Below, in pieces: positions 34,384 through 43,787 of a DNA stretch of 64,000 nucleotides (positions within the stretch are counted from its first letter, which is position 1; every line of letters starts with the position of its first letter). A program made the translations under genes and the position numbers. This DNA comes from Sulfobacillus benefaciens (GTDB taxonomy: Bacteria; Bacillota; Sulfobacillia; Sulfobacillales; Sulfobacillaceae). The notes under the pieces were generated by a model, which ran no database searches, had not been told where the DNA came from, and saw nothing but the letters and a program-made list of their open reading frames with translations. The stretch lies in NCBI GenBank assembly GCA_003023725.1, contig PXYT01000001.1, positions 124,001 to 188,000 of the forward strand. The letters are read 5' to 3'.

Positions 34384-35562
34384 TCAGGCAAAGAGTTTCC
34401 ATAAGTAGCGCCATGTCAACTGCCCTACTGTAATCTTGGCGATGTGCTCTTTGGCTCGAATGGGGATCTGCCGAAGGACGACATTGTGATTTTTCACGGT
34501 GAGATGGCCCAAAATCTGTCCCTGTGCGACAGGAGCCACCACTTCCCGCGTCAGGTTCTTAACCAGCGCCACCGGGGCGCCGGAAACCGGCCGAGTCACG
34601 GCCACAGCCTGGTTAATTACGGCATCGACATAGGGCTGGCTCCCCCGAACAACCCGTACACGTCCCAATACCTCATGGGCCTTGGCAATAGACGTTGTGC
34701 GAAAGTTCTGAAACCCCCACGACATCAATGCCGCAGCATCCTGTACGCGGGCTTTCCCTGTAGGCTCTCCCAACAGGGTCACAACCAGCCGGGTGTTGTT
34801 CCGTAAAGCCGTTGCAGCCAGGCAATATCCGGCCTCATGGGTAAACCCCGTCTTCAAACCATCACTACCGGGAAATTGCCTTAACAAGCGGTTATGGTTG
34901 ACCAGCCACAAAGTGCCTCCTTTACCGTTGCGAATACTACGATCCTCCCACATCGAAGTATAATGAAGTAGTAGTGGCATTGTCACCGCGTGCTGACTTA
35001 AGACAGCCAAATCATGGGCCGTGGTATAGTGATCGGGTGCATGAAGTCCATGCGGATTCGTAAAATGGGTGTCGTGCATGCCAAGACGGCGGGCCGTTTG
35101 ATTCATCCTTTGCACGAATGCCTGTTCCGAACCCGCAAGAAATGTTCCCAGTGCGTAGGCAGCATCATTGGCTGATCCGACGGCGATGGCTTTTAACATC
35201 TGGTCAACACTCAATCGTTCGCCCGGTTCCAGCCAAATTTGAGAACCTTTAACATGATAAGCCGCTTCGTCAGCAGGGACTAAGTCATCCAAACGAAGTT
35301 GGTGGCGGTCAATGACTTGAACTGCGAGGTATAAAGTCATTAACTTTGTTACACTGGCCATCGGCAGTTTTTTACGGGCATTTTTGCTGAAAAGAACCTG
35401 ACCGGAATTGGCATCGATAAGTTCCGCGGCTTTAGCCTTAAGGGTTGGCGGCTCGGTGACATTTTGAGCCCTTACAACCGATGACGTGAACACATTCAAA
35501 ACCAATGCCAGACTTAGGAGCCCGCTCCAATAACGGTGTTTAACGCGTTCATGAAACCCCAT
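34384..35562 (-). CDS. dacF: D-alanyl-D-alanine carboxypeptidase DacF
   Basis: A penicillin-binding protein that trims peptidoglycan pentapeptides, needed for the spore cortex. The 392-residue product has a signal peptide (WSGLLSLALVLNVFTSSVVRAQ), the catalytic SVTK, SAN and KTG motifs, and a C-terminal membrane-binding domain. The ATG at 35562 follows GGGGGAGGG. It heads the sporulation block, as in Bacillus, where dacF is read from forespore promoters; a good match lies upstream. Confidence 0.95.
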   Translation of the reverse strand: MGFHERVKHRYWSGLLSLALVLNVFTSSVVRAQNVTEPPTLKAKAAELIDANSGQVLFSKNARKKLPMASVTKLMTLYLAVQVIDRHQLRLDDLVPADEAAYHVKGSQIWLEPGERLSVDQMLKAIAVGSANDAAYALGTFLAGSEQAFVQRMNQTARRLGMHDTHFTNPHGLHAPDHYTTAHDLAVLSQHAVTMPLLLHYTSMWEDRSIRNGKGGTLWLVNHNRLLRQFPGSDGLKTGFTHEAGYCLAATALRNNTRLVVTLLGEPTGKARVQDAAALMSWGFQNFRTTSIAKAHEVLGRVRVVRGSQPYVDAVINQAVAVTRPVSGAPVALVKNLTREVVAPVAQGQILGHLTVKNHNVVLRQIPIRAKEHIAKITVGQLTWRYLWKLFA

Positions 35563-35593
35563 CACACACCCTCCCCCATAGACTAATAGAGGG

Positions 35594-35623
35594 TAGTATG
35601 GGGAAAAGATCACCGATTCATGC
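35594..35623 (-). promoter_or_regulatory. Forespore sigma (F/G) promoter of dacF
   Basis: On the minus strand GCATG, 18 bases and CATACTA agree well with the sigma-F/sigma-G consensus. It lies about 32 bases upstream of the dacF start. Confidence 0.6.
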
Positions 35624-35859
35624 AGCCAACCCGTTGCAGCAAACTTACCTAAACTGACGTCGGCTCATTTTCCGTTAATTATTCGATCTTGGCTATGCAG
35701 AACCACGGTTTTTCCTCAAGCTGGAGTCCGGCCGTTAACGGTGAGTCGCATCCTAGCCAAGCGATGCGGCCTTCACAACCGCCGCTCGGGTTTCCCCTGG
35801 AATCTGGATTTCTGCCGTCCAGAACCTTCTTGAATCTGAAACTTGTTCATCCAGAGTTT

Positions 35860-36400
35860 CATTGCGGGACGGTGAAACGTTTCAAAATCATCTTCGCTGC
35901 GTGGCTATTGGCGGTGCCGACCGTTCCACACCATAAGCACCTGAAATGATCCCCCTTTGCGATTATCAGGGGCCGCGCAAACGCAATGATAGCATTCTGA
36001 CGCGGATACGCTGAGGCCGCCGCTTGGAGGCGAGAGCCTCTCGCCTTGGCCTAAAATTCTTCGCAGAGAGCAAAGCCGAACTCGGCACCGCATGTCAGAG
36101 GTCGTTATGCGTGATGACGATCCGCTTCACATCATTGCGCACAATCCGTTGCCAAAGCTCTCACAAACCTTGCTTGTGGTAATTCAGTCCGGAACCCAAA
36201 TCACGAACGCCTTCATGAGTCCGACCATTTTTCATGCAGAACTCGGATAACAACATTGCCCGCCTTTCCAGGTCCGCTTTCCGATCATGGCGAGACATTC
36301 GGATATACCCGGTACTCACTCAATCCGTTTGGGCATCGGATAGATCGCGGCGGAGTGTCTTTAGAGACTCCCATCAATTCGCGGCTTCTTCGATGCATAT
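35860..36400 (-). pseudogene. IS607-type serine recombinase and TnpB remnant
   Basis: Reading the minus strand across several frameshifts and stops gives a recognisable IS607 TnpA: a MerR-like start (CIEEAA, then SLKTLRRDL, about 36350-36400), YIRMSRHDRKADLERRA (36259-36312), the GSGLN and RIVITHNDL segments (36100-36205) and FGFALCEEF (about 36060-36085). It is followed, again with a frameshift, by a TnpB C-terminal zinc finger (FRCLWCGTVGTANSHAAKMIL, about 35880-35950). Most of tnpB is deleted. The remaining bases up to dacF probably hold the TnpB tail and right end. Confidence 0.75.
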
Positions 36401-36505
36401 TAACAGACTTATGTCTTATGACCAACATCAGGCCAATTCAAACAAATAGAATTTTTTGTTACACAAATCCCCGCTAGTGCCCAACGGAAAGGACGCCAAT
36501 AAGTC

Positions 36506-37381
36506 TCAAGCGCGGGGATGAGTTTGGTCATAAACCGGACGCAAACGCTTTTGGCTGACGTGCGTATAAATTTGCGTCGTGGATATATCCTGGTGGCCTA
36601 GCATCTCCTGAACAGCACGTAAATCAGCACCATTTTCCAAAAGATGGGTGGCAAACGAGTGACGAATAGTGTGGGGAGTAATAGGCTGACCGACCTGCGC
36701 CTTTTCGGCGTATTTTTTAATGATTTTCCAAAATCCCTGCCGAGACAGAGGCTGTCCTCGACGGTTGAGAAATAGCACGGATTCATTGGGATTTTTTAAT
36801 AATTTGGGGCGTGCCATGTCAACATATTGCATCAACCACCGGGCCGCCACACGTCCTAAAGGAATGTAGCGTTCTTTGGATCCTTTCCCCAGGCAACGAA
36901 TTTTGGGCGGATCGAGCCACCAGTCATTGACGGTGAGATGGCATAATTCACTCACCCGCAAGCCGGTAGCATAAAGCACTTCCAGCATGGCACGGTCACG
37001 AATGCCACCTGCTGTCCTCAAGTCGGGGGCTTCGACAAGTCGCGTCACCTCTTCAATGCTCAGTACGTGAGGCAGGTGTCGGTGCAATTTGGGGGAACTT
37101 AAAAGTTCTGTGGGATCTTCTGCAAGAACATGGTCACTGACCAAAAAACGGTAAAAACCTTTAATTGCTGCCAGCCGTCGGGCCTGAGTCGAGGGGGCAC
37201 GGTCCTGTTCACGCAAATACCTCATGTACTGAATAACGCTCTGTTCATCCGCTTCATATCCCTGGGATTCTACAAAAGACAAATAATCGGAAAGATCACA
37301 TTGGTACGATTCAATCGTATTGAGAGACAGATTGCGCTCAAACCGTAAATAATCCAGAAATTCCTTAACTTGCTGTGTCAC
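36506..37381 (-). CDS. xerD: Tyrosine recombinase XerD
   Basis: XerD resolves chromosome dimers at dif together with XerC. The 291-residue core protein from GTG 37381 has the N-terminal SAM-like domain (FLDYLRFERNLSLNTIESYQCDLSDYL) and the catalytic residues Arg (ATGLRVSEL), Lys (GKGSKERYIPL), HxxR (HTIRHSFATHLL), His (LGHQDISTTQIY) and Tyr (IYTHVS). Longer readings add a non-conserved leader. Confidence 0.93.
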   Translation of the reverse strand: MTQQVKEFLDYLRFERNLSLNTIESYQCDLSDYLSFVESQGYEADEQSVIQYMRYLREQDRAPSTQARRLAAIKGFYRFLVSDHVLAEDPTELLSSPKLHRHLPHVLSIEEVTRLVEAPDLRTAGGIRDRAMLEVLYATGLRVSELCHLTVNDWWLDPPKIRCLGKGSKERYIPLGRVAARWLMQYVDMARPKLLKNPNESVLFLNRRGQPLSRQGFWKIIKKYAEKAQVGQPITPHTIRHSFATHLLENGADLRAVQEMLGHQDISTTQIYTHVSQKRLRPVYDQTHPRA

Positions 37382-37481
37382 ATCGCTCGCCCCACTATGC
37401 GCATCTTTGTCATTATTAAATAAGCCATTCGACGGGAGGAACCAAATTCCTGCCGCATTCAAGACAAAATCTCGTGCAGAC

Positions 37482-37515
37482 AAAAAAAGAACCGACCGTC
37501 AGGTCAGTTCTTTTT
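37482..37515 (-). terminator. Terminator of ald
   Basis: AAGAAC-C-GACC / GGTC-A-GTTCTT forms a stem with a GTCA loop. On the minus strand it is followed by a run of seven T, fitting termination of ald; the plus strand also has five T. Confidence 0.8.
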
Positions 37516-37564
37516 GGGGCGGGAATGCTGCTTCGCTTCCCAATACTTGGCATCGCGAACAGTC

Positions 37565-38683
37565 CTACGTCCAGATTTGTTCCGGCGCTACATAAGGTTT
37601 CCCATGAGCTTCCGCGACAGCTTTAAAGGTGACGGATCCTTGATAGATGTTCAGCCCTTTAGCCAATGACGGATCGTGTTGCATGGCTTTAACGGCCCCA
37701 TATTGCGCGAGCAGCCGAGCGTATCGCAATGTCACATTGGTCAAGGCCAATGTGGATGTTCGAGCCACGGCGCCTGGCATGTTGGCCACCGCGTAATGAA
37801 CAACACCATATTTGACGTAAGTGGGGTGACTATGCGTAGTGACATGGTCAATTGTCGCGACAGATCCGCCTTGATCAATCGCCACATCCACGATAACTGA
37901 TCCGGGCTGCATTGTTGCAACCATTTCTTCACTGACTAAATGAGGAGCGCGCGCTCCGGGTATCAGGACGGCACCGACCAGCAAATCAGCGGTTTTTACC
38001 GCTTCCGCAATATTGTATTCATTGGACATTAAAGTTCGAACATGACCATGGAACATATCGTCAAGCTGGCGAAGCCGTTCCGCATTGATGTCGACAATTG
38101 TCACATCGGCACCCAAACCCAATGCAATGCGGGCCGCATTGGTTCCGACAATACCGCCCCCGATTACCAGAACGGAACCGGGAAGCACGCCGGGAACTCC
38201 GCCGACGAGAATACCGCGGCCTCCCTGCGGCTTTTCCAAAAAATGCGCACCGATTTGCGTAGCCATTCTTCCCGCGACCTCGCTCATCGGCGTCAATAGA
38301 GGCAATGACCCATCAGCTGCCTGCACGGTTTCATAAGCTATCGCAGTAATCCCGGAATCAAGTAAAGCCTGGGTCAGCTCTGGCTCAGGCGCCAAATGCA
38401 GGTAGGTAAATAACACCAAGTCCTTGCGAAAGTATTGATATTCTTCCGGAAGCGGCTCCTTGACCTTAATAACCATCTGCGCATCTGACCAGACGGCGTA
38501 GGCATCCGGAACCATGGTTCCTCCTGCTGCCCGGTACTGGTCGTCAGAGAACCCGCTTCCCAGTCCGGCTCCTTCCTGAATTAAAACTTGGTGAGCGTCC
38601 CGTGTCAGTGCCAATACCCCTGCCGGCGTCAGAGCCACACGGTTTTCATCGGATTTAATCTCCGTCGGTAAACCGATTTTCAC
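37565..38683 (-). CDS. ald: Alanine dehydrogenase
   Basis: It interconverts L-alanine and pyruvate with NAD. The 372-residue protein has [23 protein letters not shown] at the start, the catalytic-lysine segment VKVKEPL, LHLAPE with the active-site His, the NAD fold [20 protein letters not shown] and the C-terminal [17 protein letters not shown]-alanine is a germinant and Ald is a sporulation-linked enzyme in Bacillus. It ends with a strong terminator. Confidence 0.96.
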   Translation of the reverse strand: MKIGLPTEIKSDENRVALTPAGVLALTRDAHQVLIQEGAGLGSGFSDDQYRAAGGTMVPDAYAVWSDAQMVIKVKEPLPEEYQYFRKDLVLFTYLHLAPEPELTQALLDSGITAIAYETVQAADGSLPLLTPMSEVAGRMATQIGAHFLEKPQGGRGILVGGVPGVLPGSVLVIGGGIVGTNAARIALGLGADVTIVDINAERLRQLDDMFHGHVRTLMSNEYNIAEAVKTADLLVGAVLIPGARAPHLVSEEMVATMQPGSVIVDVAIDQGGSVATIDHVTTHSHPTYVKYGVVHYAVANMPGAVARTSTLALTNVTLRYARLLAQYGAVKAMQHDPSLAKGLNIYQGSVTFKAVAEAHGKPYVAPEQIWT

Positions 38684-38795
38684 GACATAGTCCCTTCTTC
38701 CCCAATTCTCAGTTGCTCATGACAATCCTGGGGCATTCATTCCAGGATCAGCATCCATTCTAACACACCAAAATTCGACGCCACACGCATTCCCG

Positions 38796-40232
38796 TTATT
38801 TTTCATGCCGTTGCCTTAGACGCTTAAAGCGGATGGGCAAATAGGCAATTAGGAAGGCCAAGGAAGCACCCACGCTGATTTCCAGGGCAATGAGCTCATG
38901 AGGCGCCAAAGGTGCGGTAGCAATAACACCAGCAATCAAGATCAACGCCAAAACCGAAGTATAGGGATAGCCTTTCAGACGAAACTTCAAATCTTTGCCC
39001 GCGCGAAGGAGGATTTTACGGTAGACAATCTGGGTGACAATAATCAAGCCCCAAATGAACAAGGCCTGAAATCCCGTAGCCGTCACCAGATAAAGATAGG
39101 CGGTTTTCGGCAGGAAATAAGCCAGCCCGCTCACCAGAACAAACAAAATTCCCGTGATAAGATTCGCCATGCGAGGCAATCCGCGGGATTCTTGAGCCAC
39201 GACCTTGGGCGCGGCATGAATACGCCCTAAGGTGGCTAAAACCCGGTCCGTGGCAAAAAGTCCGGCATTCATGGCACTGAGAACTGCCAGCAAAATGACT
39301 AAATTGAAGACATTCACCATCCACCTCCAAGGGAGCATGCGCAAGGCCTCTGTGAAAGGGCTCTGGGCAATGGGGACTTTATGCCAAACCAAAAGAGAGG
39401 TTAAAGCCAAGGATGCGCCTACATACAAGATATAAATCGAGATGATGGTATTGCGAATCGTCTTGGCCATGGTCCTCTCAACGTTCTTGGCGTTAGGTGC
39501 CGCAAGCCCCAAAACCCCTGTGCCTGACATGGAAAACAATACCAGTACCATGGCCGCTAGAATTCCCTTGATGCCATGAGGAAAAAACCCGGGCATCGCA
39601 TACCATCCCCGGGTTCCAACATAATGGTTTGTAGGCAATACGCCGGCCAGCACCATCACAGCGACCAAAATAAAGAGCACAGTCGCTGTGATTTTTGTTC
39701 CCGACATCCAAGCTTCTACGGTGCTGAATCCGCGAACGGTTAGAAAGTTTATCCCTACGACAACTAAAGCGTAACCGACACTGAAAACGAAAATTGGAAC
39801 CTGGGGAAACCACAGTCTGGTAAAAATTGCTCCCGCCGTGGCTTCGGCCGATATATTGAGAATACTGGAAAACCAAAAAATCCATCCCCCCACAAACGCC
39901 GCCCCGGGACCTAAAGCATGGTGCGCAAACGCCAAAAAGGATCCTCGCTCTCGATCGGCTGCCGCCATTTCGGCTAAAGCTGCGACTTCCAATCCCATAA
40001 TGCTCACGCCGATTAAAAACGAGACAGCAATCGCCGGTCCCGCCAGATGAATAGCTTGACCGACCGCCAAAAACAGGCCAGACCCCATAATTCCACCCAC
40101 CGTCATTAAACTAAGGAGGGTGGAATCGATGTTTCGTGGAACCTGGGATTTCTCTCCGGATCCGTATCTTCGCCTGGCGAGTTGTGATTGTGTGGGCAGC
40201 TTCATTGTGCCTGTTGATTTCGTTTTATCCAT
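38796..40232 (-). CDS. Amino-acid permease, APC superfamily
   Basis: A membrane transporter of about 478 residues with twelve hydrophobic segments. The N-terminal VGGIMGSGLFLAVGQAIHLAGPA is the consensus substrate-binding helix of the AAT/GABA-type permeases, and AEMAAADRERGSFLAFAHHALGP follows. Substrate is not clear; basic or neutral amino acids and GABA are possible. The exact start is uncertain because no ribosome site is strong; I chose the ATG at 40232, which keeps the basic N-terminus. Confidence 0.88.
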   Translation of the reverse strand: MDKTKSTGTMKLPTQSQLARRRYGSGEKSQVPRNIDSTLLSLMTVGGIMGSGLFLAVGQAIHLAGPAIAVSFLIGVSIMGLEVAALAEMAAADRERGSFLAFAHHALGPGAAFVGGWIFWFSSILNISAEATAGAIFTRLWFPQVPIFVFSVGYALVVVGINFLTVRGFSTVEAWMSGTKITATVLFILVAVMVLAGVLPTNHYVGTRGWYAMPGFFPHGIKGILAAMVLVLFSMSGTGVLGLAAPNAKNVERTMAKTIRNTIISIYILYVGASLALTSLLVWHKVPIAQSPFTEALRMLPWRWMVNVFNLVILLAVLSAMNAGLFATDRVLATLGRIHAAPKVVAQESRGLPRMANLITGILFVLVSGLAYFLPKTAYLYLVTATGFQALFIWGLIIVTQIVYRKILLRAGKDLKFRLKGYPYTSVLALILIAGVIATAPLAPHELIALEISVGASLAFLIAYLPIRFKRLRQRHEK

Positions 40233-40719
40233 AACACCATTATGTTGTCCGCTGCGAAACGTCTTTATTCTCCAGGCTTTCGGGAATTTTAGGGCAGCCC
40301 AGGCGGAACACGCGGCGCGACCCCCTCGCACCATTGGCATCTCATCCTGGGCGATCATAAGGTGAAGGGCGGATCTTCGCTTCGTCGAGGTGTGACACAT
40401 CCCGGTCCAAGCTTCAGAGAGTCCTTTCGTTCAAACGGCAGCTTTCCGGTACCCCGATCGACTGCCTGTATATGTTTCGCCCAGGGATCCATGAAATTAT
40501 CCCACGGCATCTGAGCACTCAGCATAGACATGAGGCCGAATACTATGGTTTCCCCATGAATTGTGATCTTCTCGTCGTATAATATTCCATGCGGCTAAGG
40601 CCCTTTTATTGGCCTTTTTGCCTGTCGCAAAGGCAGACATTGGTATCCAACCCGTCCTGACTTTGCAGAACAATCTGGGTGCGCGTGGTCGAATTAATTT
40701 CACCGGGCTGGGGTGGTGA
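40233..40719. other. Gene-free stretch upstream of the permease
   Basis: About 490 bases with an open minus frame of about 80 codons that reads into the permease region without a start codon. No motif, terminator or riboswitch was recognised. It borders the ISAzo13 remnant and may be eroded mobile DNA plus the permease promoter. Confidence 0.35.
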
Positions 40720-41135
40720 AAGAGTGTGCTCGCCCACTGGGGACAAATGCCGGAAACATTGTGTACTCTAAGCGTTTCCGCCGGCTCGTGCAGGATGGAA
40801 AGTGACTGACACGAGTGGCGAATCCGATGTAGTCGGCGAACTGTTGTAGTTCGAACGTGAAGCCATGGAGCCGATACCCCTTACGCCCACCTATGGCGAG
40901 GCGAAGTGCGATCCCGTTCAGAGAGGCGCTATGGCCTGTCATCTGGCATCATCATTGGCGAATACTTGCCAGGGGCCAGAAGATTCTCCTGTGCCGGAAG
41001 GGCCAGGTCCCCTCGAAGTTATGCAACGCCCTGTGGTAGGTATCCATGGATAGCCCCGTGATCCGCCGAACGCCACGGTGACTGCCTGATCCTAACACCA
41101 CAGCCATCACTGCCCGAATGATACGGTCTTCTCAT
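40720..41135 (-). pseudogene. ISAzo13-type transposase remnant
   Basis: The minus strand reads, with stops and frameshifts, LGSGSHRGVRRITGLSMDTY near 41100, resembling the N-terminal helix-turn-helix of ISAzo13 transposases. It then gives KGYRLHGFTFELQQFADYIG with FATRVSHFPSCTS (about 40790-40890), which matches the end of the DDE domain (ELQRFADETG...VCHFPPGTSKWNKIEH). The DDE centre is degraded. It is a dead fragment of a larger element. Confidence 0.6.
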
Positions 41136-41468
41136 CTAAATGATCCTCTAAGAGCTCAAACATCCCACGATAATGCTTCCGCTACCCCCGCCAATCCAAA
41201 GCTTTACTCTTTATTCACTTCTTGGAAGGAGTTCCCTACGAATCCTAGCGTGACGCACAGTCGTTGTGTCGTTGTTCAGTATGATCATCGTGATTCGTAT
41301 GTTGAAATCTCAGACCTTTCCAGATTCCGGCGTCATTACGCCACAAACTCGCGATTGGCCCCTGACAAAGTTGAGATCCACAGTAAAAAATTGCGAATTT
41401 CATGATATAATATAACTAGATTTTTAAACCTTAATGAGATGGTATTTAGGTGAGAAGGAGGGGTTGCG
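41136..41468. other. Intergenic region with a probable promoter
   Basis: About 330 bases between the transposase remnant and a small gene. The end of it (about 41405-41415) holds a good -10 box, TATAAT, within an AT-rich tract; a matching -35 could not be fixed. It probably drives the 35-residue gene at 41469. Confidence 0.4.
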
Positions 41469-41576
41469 ATGATTACAGCGAGTGATCTTTTGGTTATCGC
41501 AGTGGTCGGAATCGCGTTTATTGGTGCAATCGCAGTACTGGCTCCTATGCTCTATCATGATTACAACAGGGAATAA
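41469..41576 (+). CDS. Small membrane protein (35 residues)
   Basis: A 35-codon gene starting with ATG at 41469 behind GAAGGAGGGG and ending in TAA at 41576. The product is one hydrophobic helix (LLVIAVVGIAFIGAIAVLAPML) flanked by short polar ends, so a single-pass membrane peptide. A TATAAT box lies about 55 bases upstream and a strong terminator follows, so it is a self-contained transcription unit. Function unknown. Confidence 0.7.
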   Translation: MITASDLLVIAVVGIAFIGAIAVLAPMLYHDYNRE

Positions 41577-41593
41577 TGTTTACGACCTTGTGC

Positions 41594-41637
41594 CATCCTC
41601 CCACGCCTTAGCTAGCGTGCCGAGGATGTTTTGTTTT
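41594..41637 (+). terminator. Terminator of the small membrane-protein gene
   Basis: CATCCTC and ACGC pair with GCGT and GAGGATG around a CTTAGCTA loop, followed by TTTTGTTTT. It overlaps the end of the convergent phosphoesterase gene. Confidence 0.8.
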
Positions 41638-42733
41638 GCGTAAAAAACGGAGTTAAAACCGGTACGCGGGCATTCGCCGCGTGCCCCAGATAGGGAAGAT
41701 GCCAGCTGTCTTCGATAGTCTTCAACACACTATAATGATCGGCCCAAAGATTCGTGCGGATGGCATGCGGATAACGGCCATACAACACCAGCAGAGGCAC
41801 GCGCCCTCCGCCAATCGCAATATTGAAAACCGGTATCATCGGCGATGCAGGTCCAGGTCTCAAATAGCTTCGCAATCCGGCCGCTGACAAAAAGTGCGTG
41901 GGGTCATTCGTTTCATCCCATGTCAGAAAAATGACCGACCGGGTATTCCATGCTTTGGAACGAAGGATAGCAGGAATGAGTTGACGCAGGAATTCGTTAC
42001 CCCGGCTGACCAACAATGCCGGGTTATTTACCGGACATTCGGCTCCCGCCCCTAAAGACTGTCCATGCATGTCATTGCATAAATTGGGAGTAATCCAGGT
42101 AAATTGAGCCAGATGCCCGGATGCCAATTCCCTTTGAAATTGCGTCAAGTTCACCGTATGTTCCCCTCGACTCGGGTTTAACGCCGGAAACAGGGCAAAC
42201 GGGTTATGTTTCTTGGCATACAGCGCAGTCGGCGGAGCCACTATTGGCGCGTGATTCTTGGGTAGGCGATCGGGATACCAATTTCCCCTAAACCCAGATG
42301 ATGGAATGCTTTGCATCACAGCTTGCCAGGATATGTGACGACGGTCCAATTGCTGAACTAGGGTCATTTGTTTGAACCGCTGCACCGGGCTGTCACTGTG
42401 AGAACCCATCGTTCTTCCCGACAATGCCCCTACATAGTTGGGCAGACTGGGATGAGTCAAACCATAATAATTGGTATCATATCCCCATGAACGCATCAGT
42501 TGATCAATGTACCCTGCACGAGGATTATGCATTAATGCGCGGTCCCCGTGGTTTTCCATCATGATGACAATCACGTGAGTGAAGCGGGGAAGAGCGGGAC
42601 GTTTTTCCTGAATCGCCGACTTCTGAAATTGCACACCGACGGTGAGCTTCACGATGACTAAAAGCAACACCACCAAGCCGGCCGATCCCATGACCAACCG
42701 TCCCAGCCACCGAGTGACACTGCTCCAGTTCAT
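41612..42733 (-). CDS. Phosphoesterase-family protein (PF04185 type), membrane anchored
   Basis: A 373-residue protein with one N-terminal transmembrane anchor (LVVLLLVIVKLTV) and an extracytoplasmic alkaline-phosphatase-like domain. The family start FTHVIVIMMENHGD carries the metal-binding Asn/Glu, and LTHPSLPNYVGALSG, FLTWDETND and NLWADHYSVLKTIED follow. Relatives are acid phosphatases and non-haemolytic phospholipases C. It would act outside the cell, on phosphate esters; the actual substrate is unknown. Confidence 0.85.
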   Translation of the reverse strand: MNWSSVTRWLGRLVMGSAGLVVLLLVIVKLTVGVQFQKSAIQEKRPALPRFTHVIVIMMENHGDRALMHNPRAGYIDQLMRSWGYDTNYYGLTHPSLPNYVGALSGRTMGSHSDSPVQRFKQMTLVQQLDRRHISWQAVMQSIPSSGFRGNWYPDRLPKNHAPIVAPPTALYAKKHNPFALFPALNPSRGEHTVNLTQFQRELASGHLAQFTWITPNLCNDMHGQSLGAGAECPVNNPALLVSRGNEFLRQLIPAILRSKAWNTRSVIFLTWDETNDPTHFLSAAGLRSYLRPGPASPMIPVFNIAIGGGRVPLLVLYGRYPHAIRTNLWADHYSVLKTIEDSWHLPYLGHAANARVPVLTPFFTQNKTSSAR

Positions 42734-42758
42734 CGACGCCGATGGTGACCGAATATCT

Positions 42759-42935
42759 TCATGATCGGGACACAGCCTGCTCCCACTGAGGTTGACGCAT
42801 CACATGGGCATAGCGGGAAAGCAGCCACCTAGCCTCCGCTTGTGTAACGAAAATATTGCAGCCCGCCAGCAAAACACGTAGTTGTTCAGCATTTAATGGT
42901 TCGCCTGCCCGCATCACCTTTTCTACAAGGTTCAC
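42759..42935 (-). CDS. Small hypothetical protein
   Basis: About 58 residues from GTG 42935 behind GGGAGG, mostly helical, with LNAEQLRVLLAGC then FVTQAEARWLLSRYAHVM. The pattern recalls two short helix-turn-helix or EF-like segments but no family was recognised. It sits 25 bases upstream of the phosphoesterase gene on the same strand. Confidence 0.5.
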   Translation of the reverse strand: MNLVEKVMRAGEPLNAEQLRVLLAGCNIFVTQAEARWLLSRYAHVMRQPQWEQAVSRS

Positions 42936-43023
42936 CAAGACACCTCCCACCATACTTTTCCGCTATTACATTATTCGATCTCAACCGCCTCAATTCGGGC
43001 AATAAAACCCTTGAGGTCCAGAT

Positions 43024-43398
43024 TTAAACAATGTGACCGGAAACCCATGCTAAAAACCCCCACGCTATAATAAACGCCACACCGCCGAATGGTGTTACCA
43101 TTCCCCACCGTTTTCGACCCGAAATCGATAAAATGTAGAGACTGCCAGAAAACAACACGATGCCGGCAAAGAAGAGCCACCCGGCCCAGTCCAGCAAGAC
43201 GTTTGGCGCCGCAATGCGAAGCACCAATCCTGTGATGAGAAGTCCTATGGCATGATACATTTGGTACTGAACTCCCGTTTGATAATTGGCTAGACGCGCC
43301 TCATCAATCCGGGTTCTAAGCGCATGGGCCCCAAATGCCCCCAGCCCCACACTTAATAGGGCCATAACGCACCCGAGTACAAGAAAAACCGCACTCAT
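43024..43398 (-). CDS. DUF423 membrane protein (YwdK type)
   Basis: A 124-residue protein with four hydrophobic helices and the family features GLGAFGAHALR, YQTGVQYQMYHAIGLL, LFSGSLYILSISG and TPFGGVAFIIAW. DUF423 proteins are widespread and of unknown role. The ATG at 43398 follows GGGGAGGTG. Confidence 0.9.
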   Translation of the reverse strand: MSAVFLVLGCVMALLSVGLGAFGAHALRTRIDEARLANYQTGVQYQMYHAIGLLITGLVLRIAAPNVLLDWAGWLFFAGIVLFSGSLYILSISGRKRWGMVTPFGGVAFIIAWGFLAWVSGHIV

Positions 43399-43787
43399 TC
43401 TCCACCTCCCCACATCCTGCTTTGTTCTGCATTATCATCAGCACTGTAACAACTTCCACCCTAAGCATCAAGGGTTTGGTTTTCGACATCGTGGCGAGCT
43501 GATAATGCCATTTTCGCCCAATGTCCCCATCCCAAACTCATCTTTATGACTGTGCTCCACTGTCATCGCGACACCGGCGGAAATGTTTCAATGGATCCCC
43601 TCTTGCAGCGCAGGAACCTGCGTATCTTTCAAAAGTTATCAAATCCGTGTAATCATTCCGTGGATATTCATTAATAGCGTTTCTCGACCGCAGTGGTTAT
43701 ATCCTTTAAATTAACGATAATTTTTTCACGGTTAGACAATCTGTCTGGGACGGAGCATAATCTGTAGATATAAAGGAGGGGCGCATA
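43399..43787. other. Divergent intergenic region
   Basis: About 390 bases between divergent genes. Apart from the promoter at 43732-43761 I see AT-rich stretches but no RNA structure or gene. Confidence 0.4.
43732..43761 (+). promoter_or_regulatory. Possible sigma-A promoter of the sulfurtransferase operon
   Basis: TTAGAC, 18 bases and CATAAT resemble a housekeeping promoter. It lies about 27 bases before the TTG of the first gene. Confidence 0.45.
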
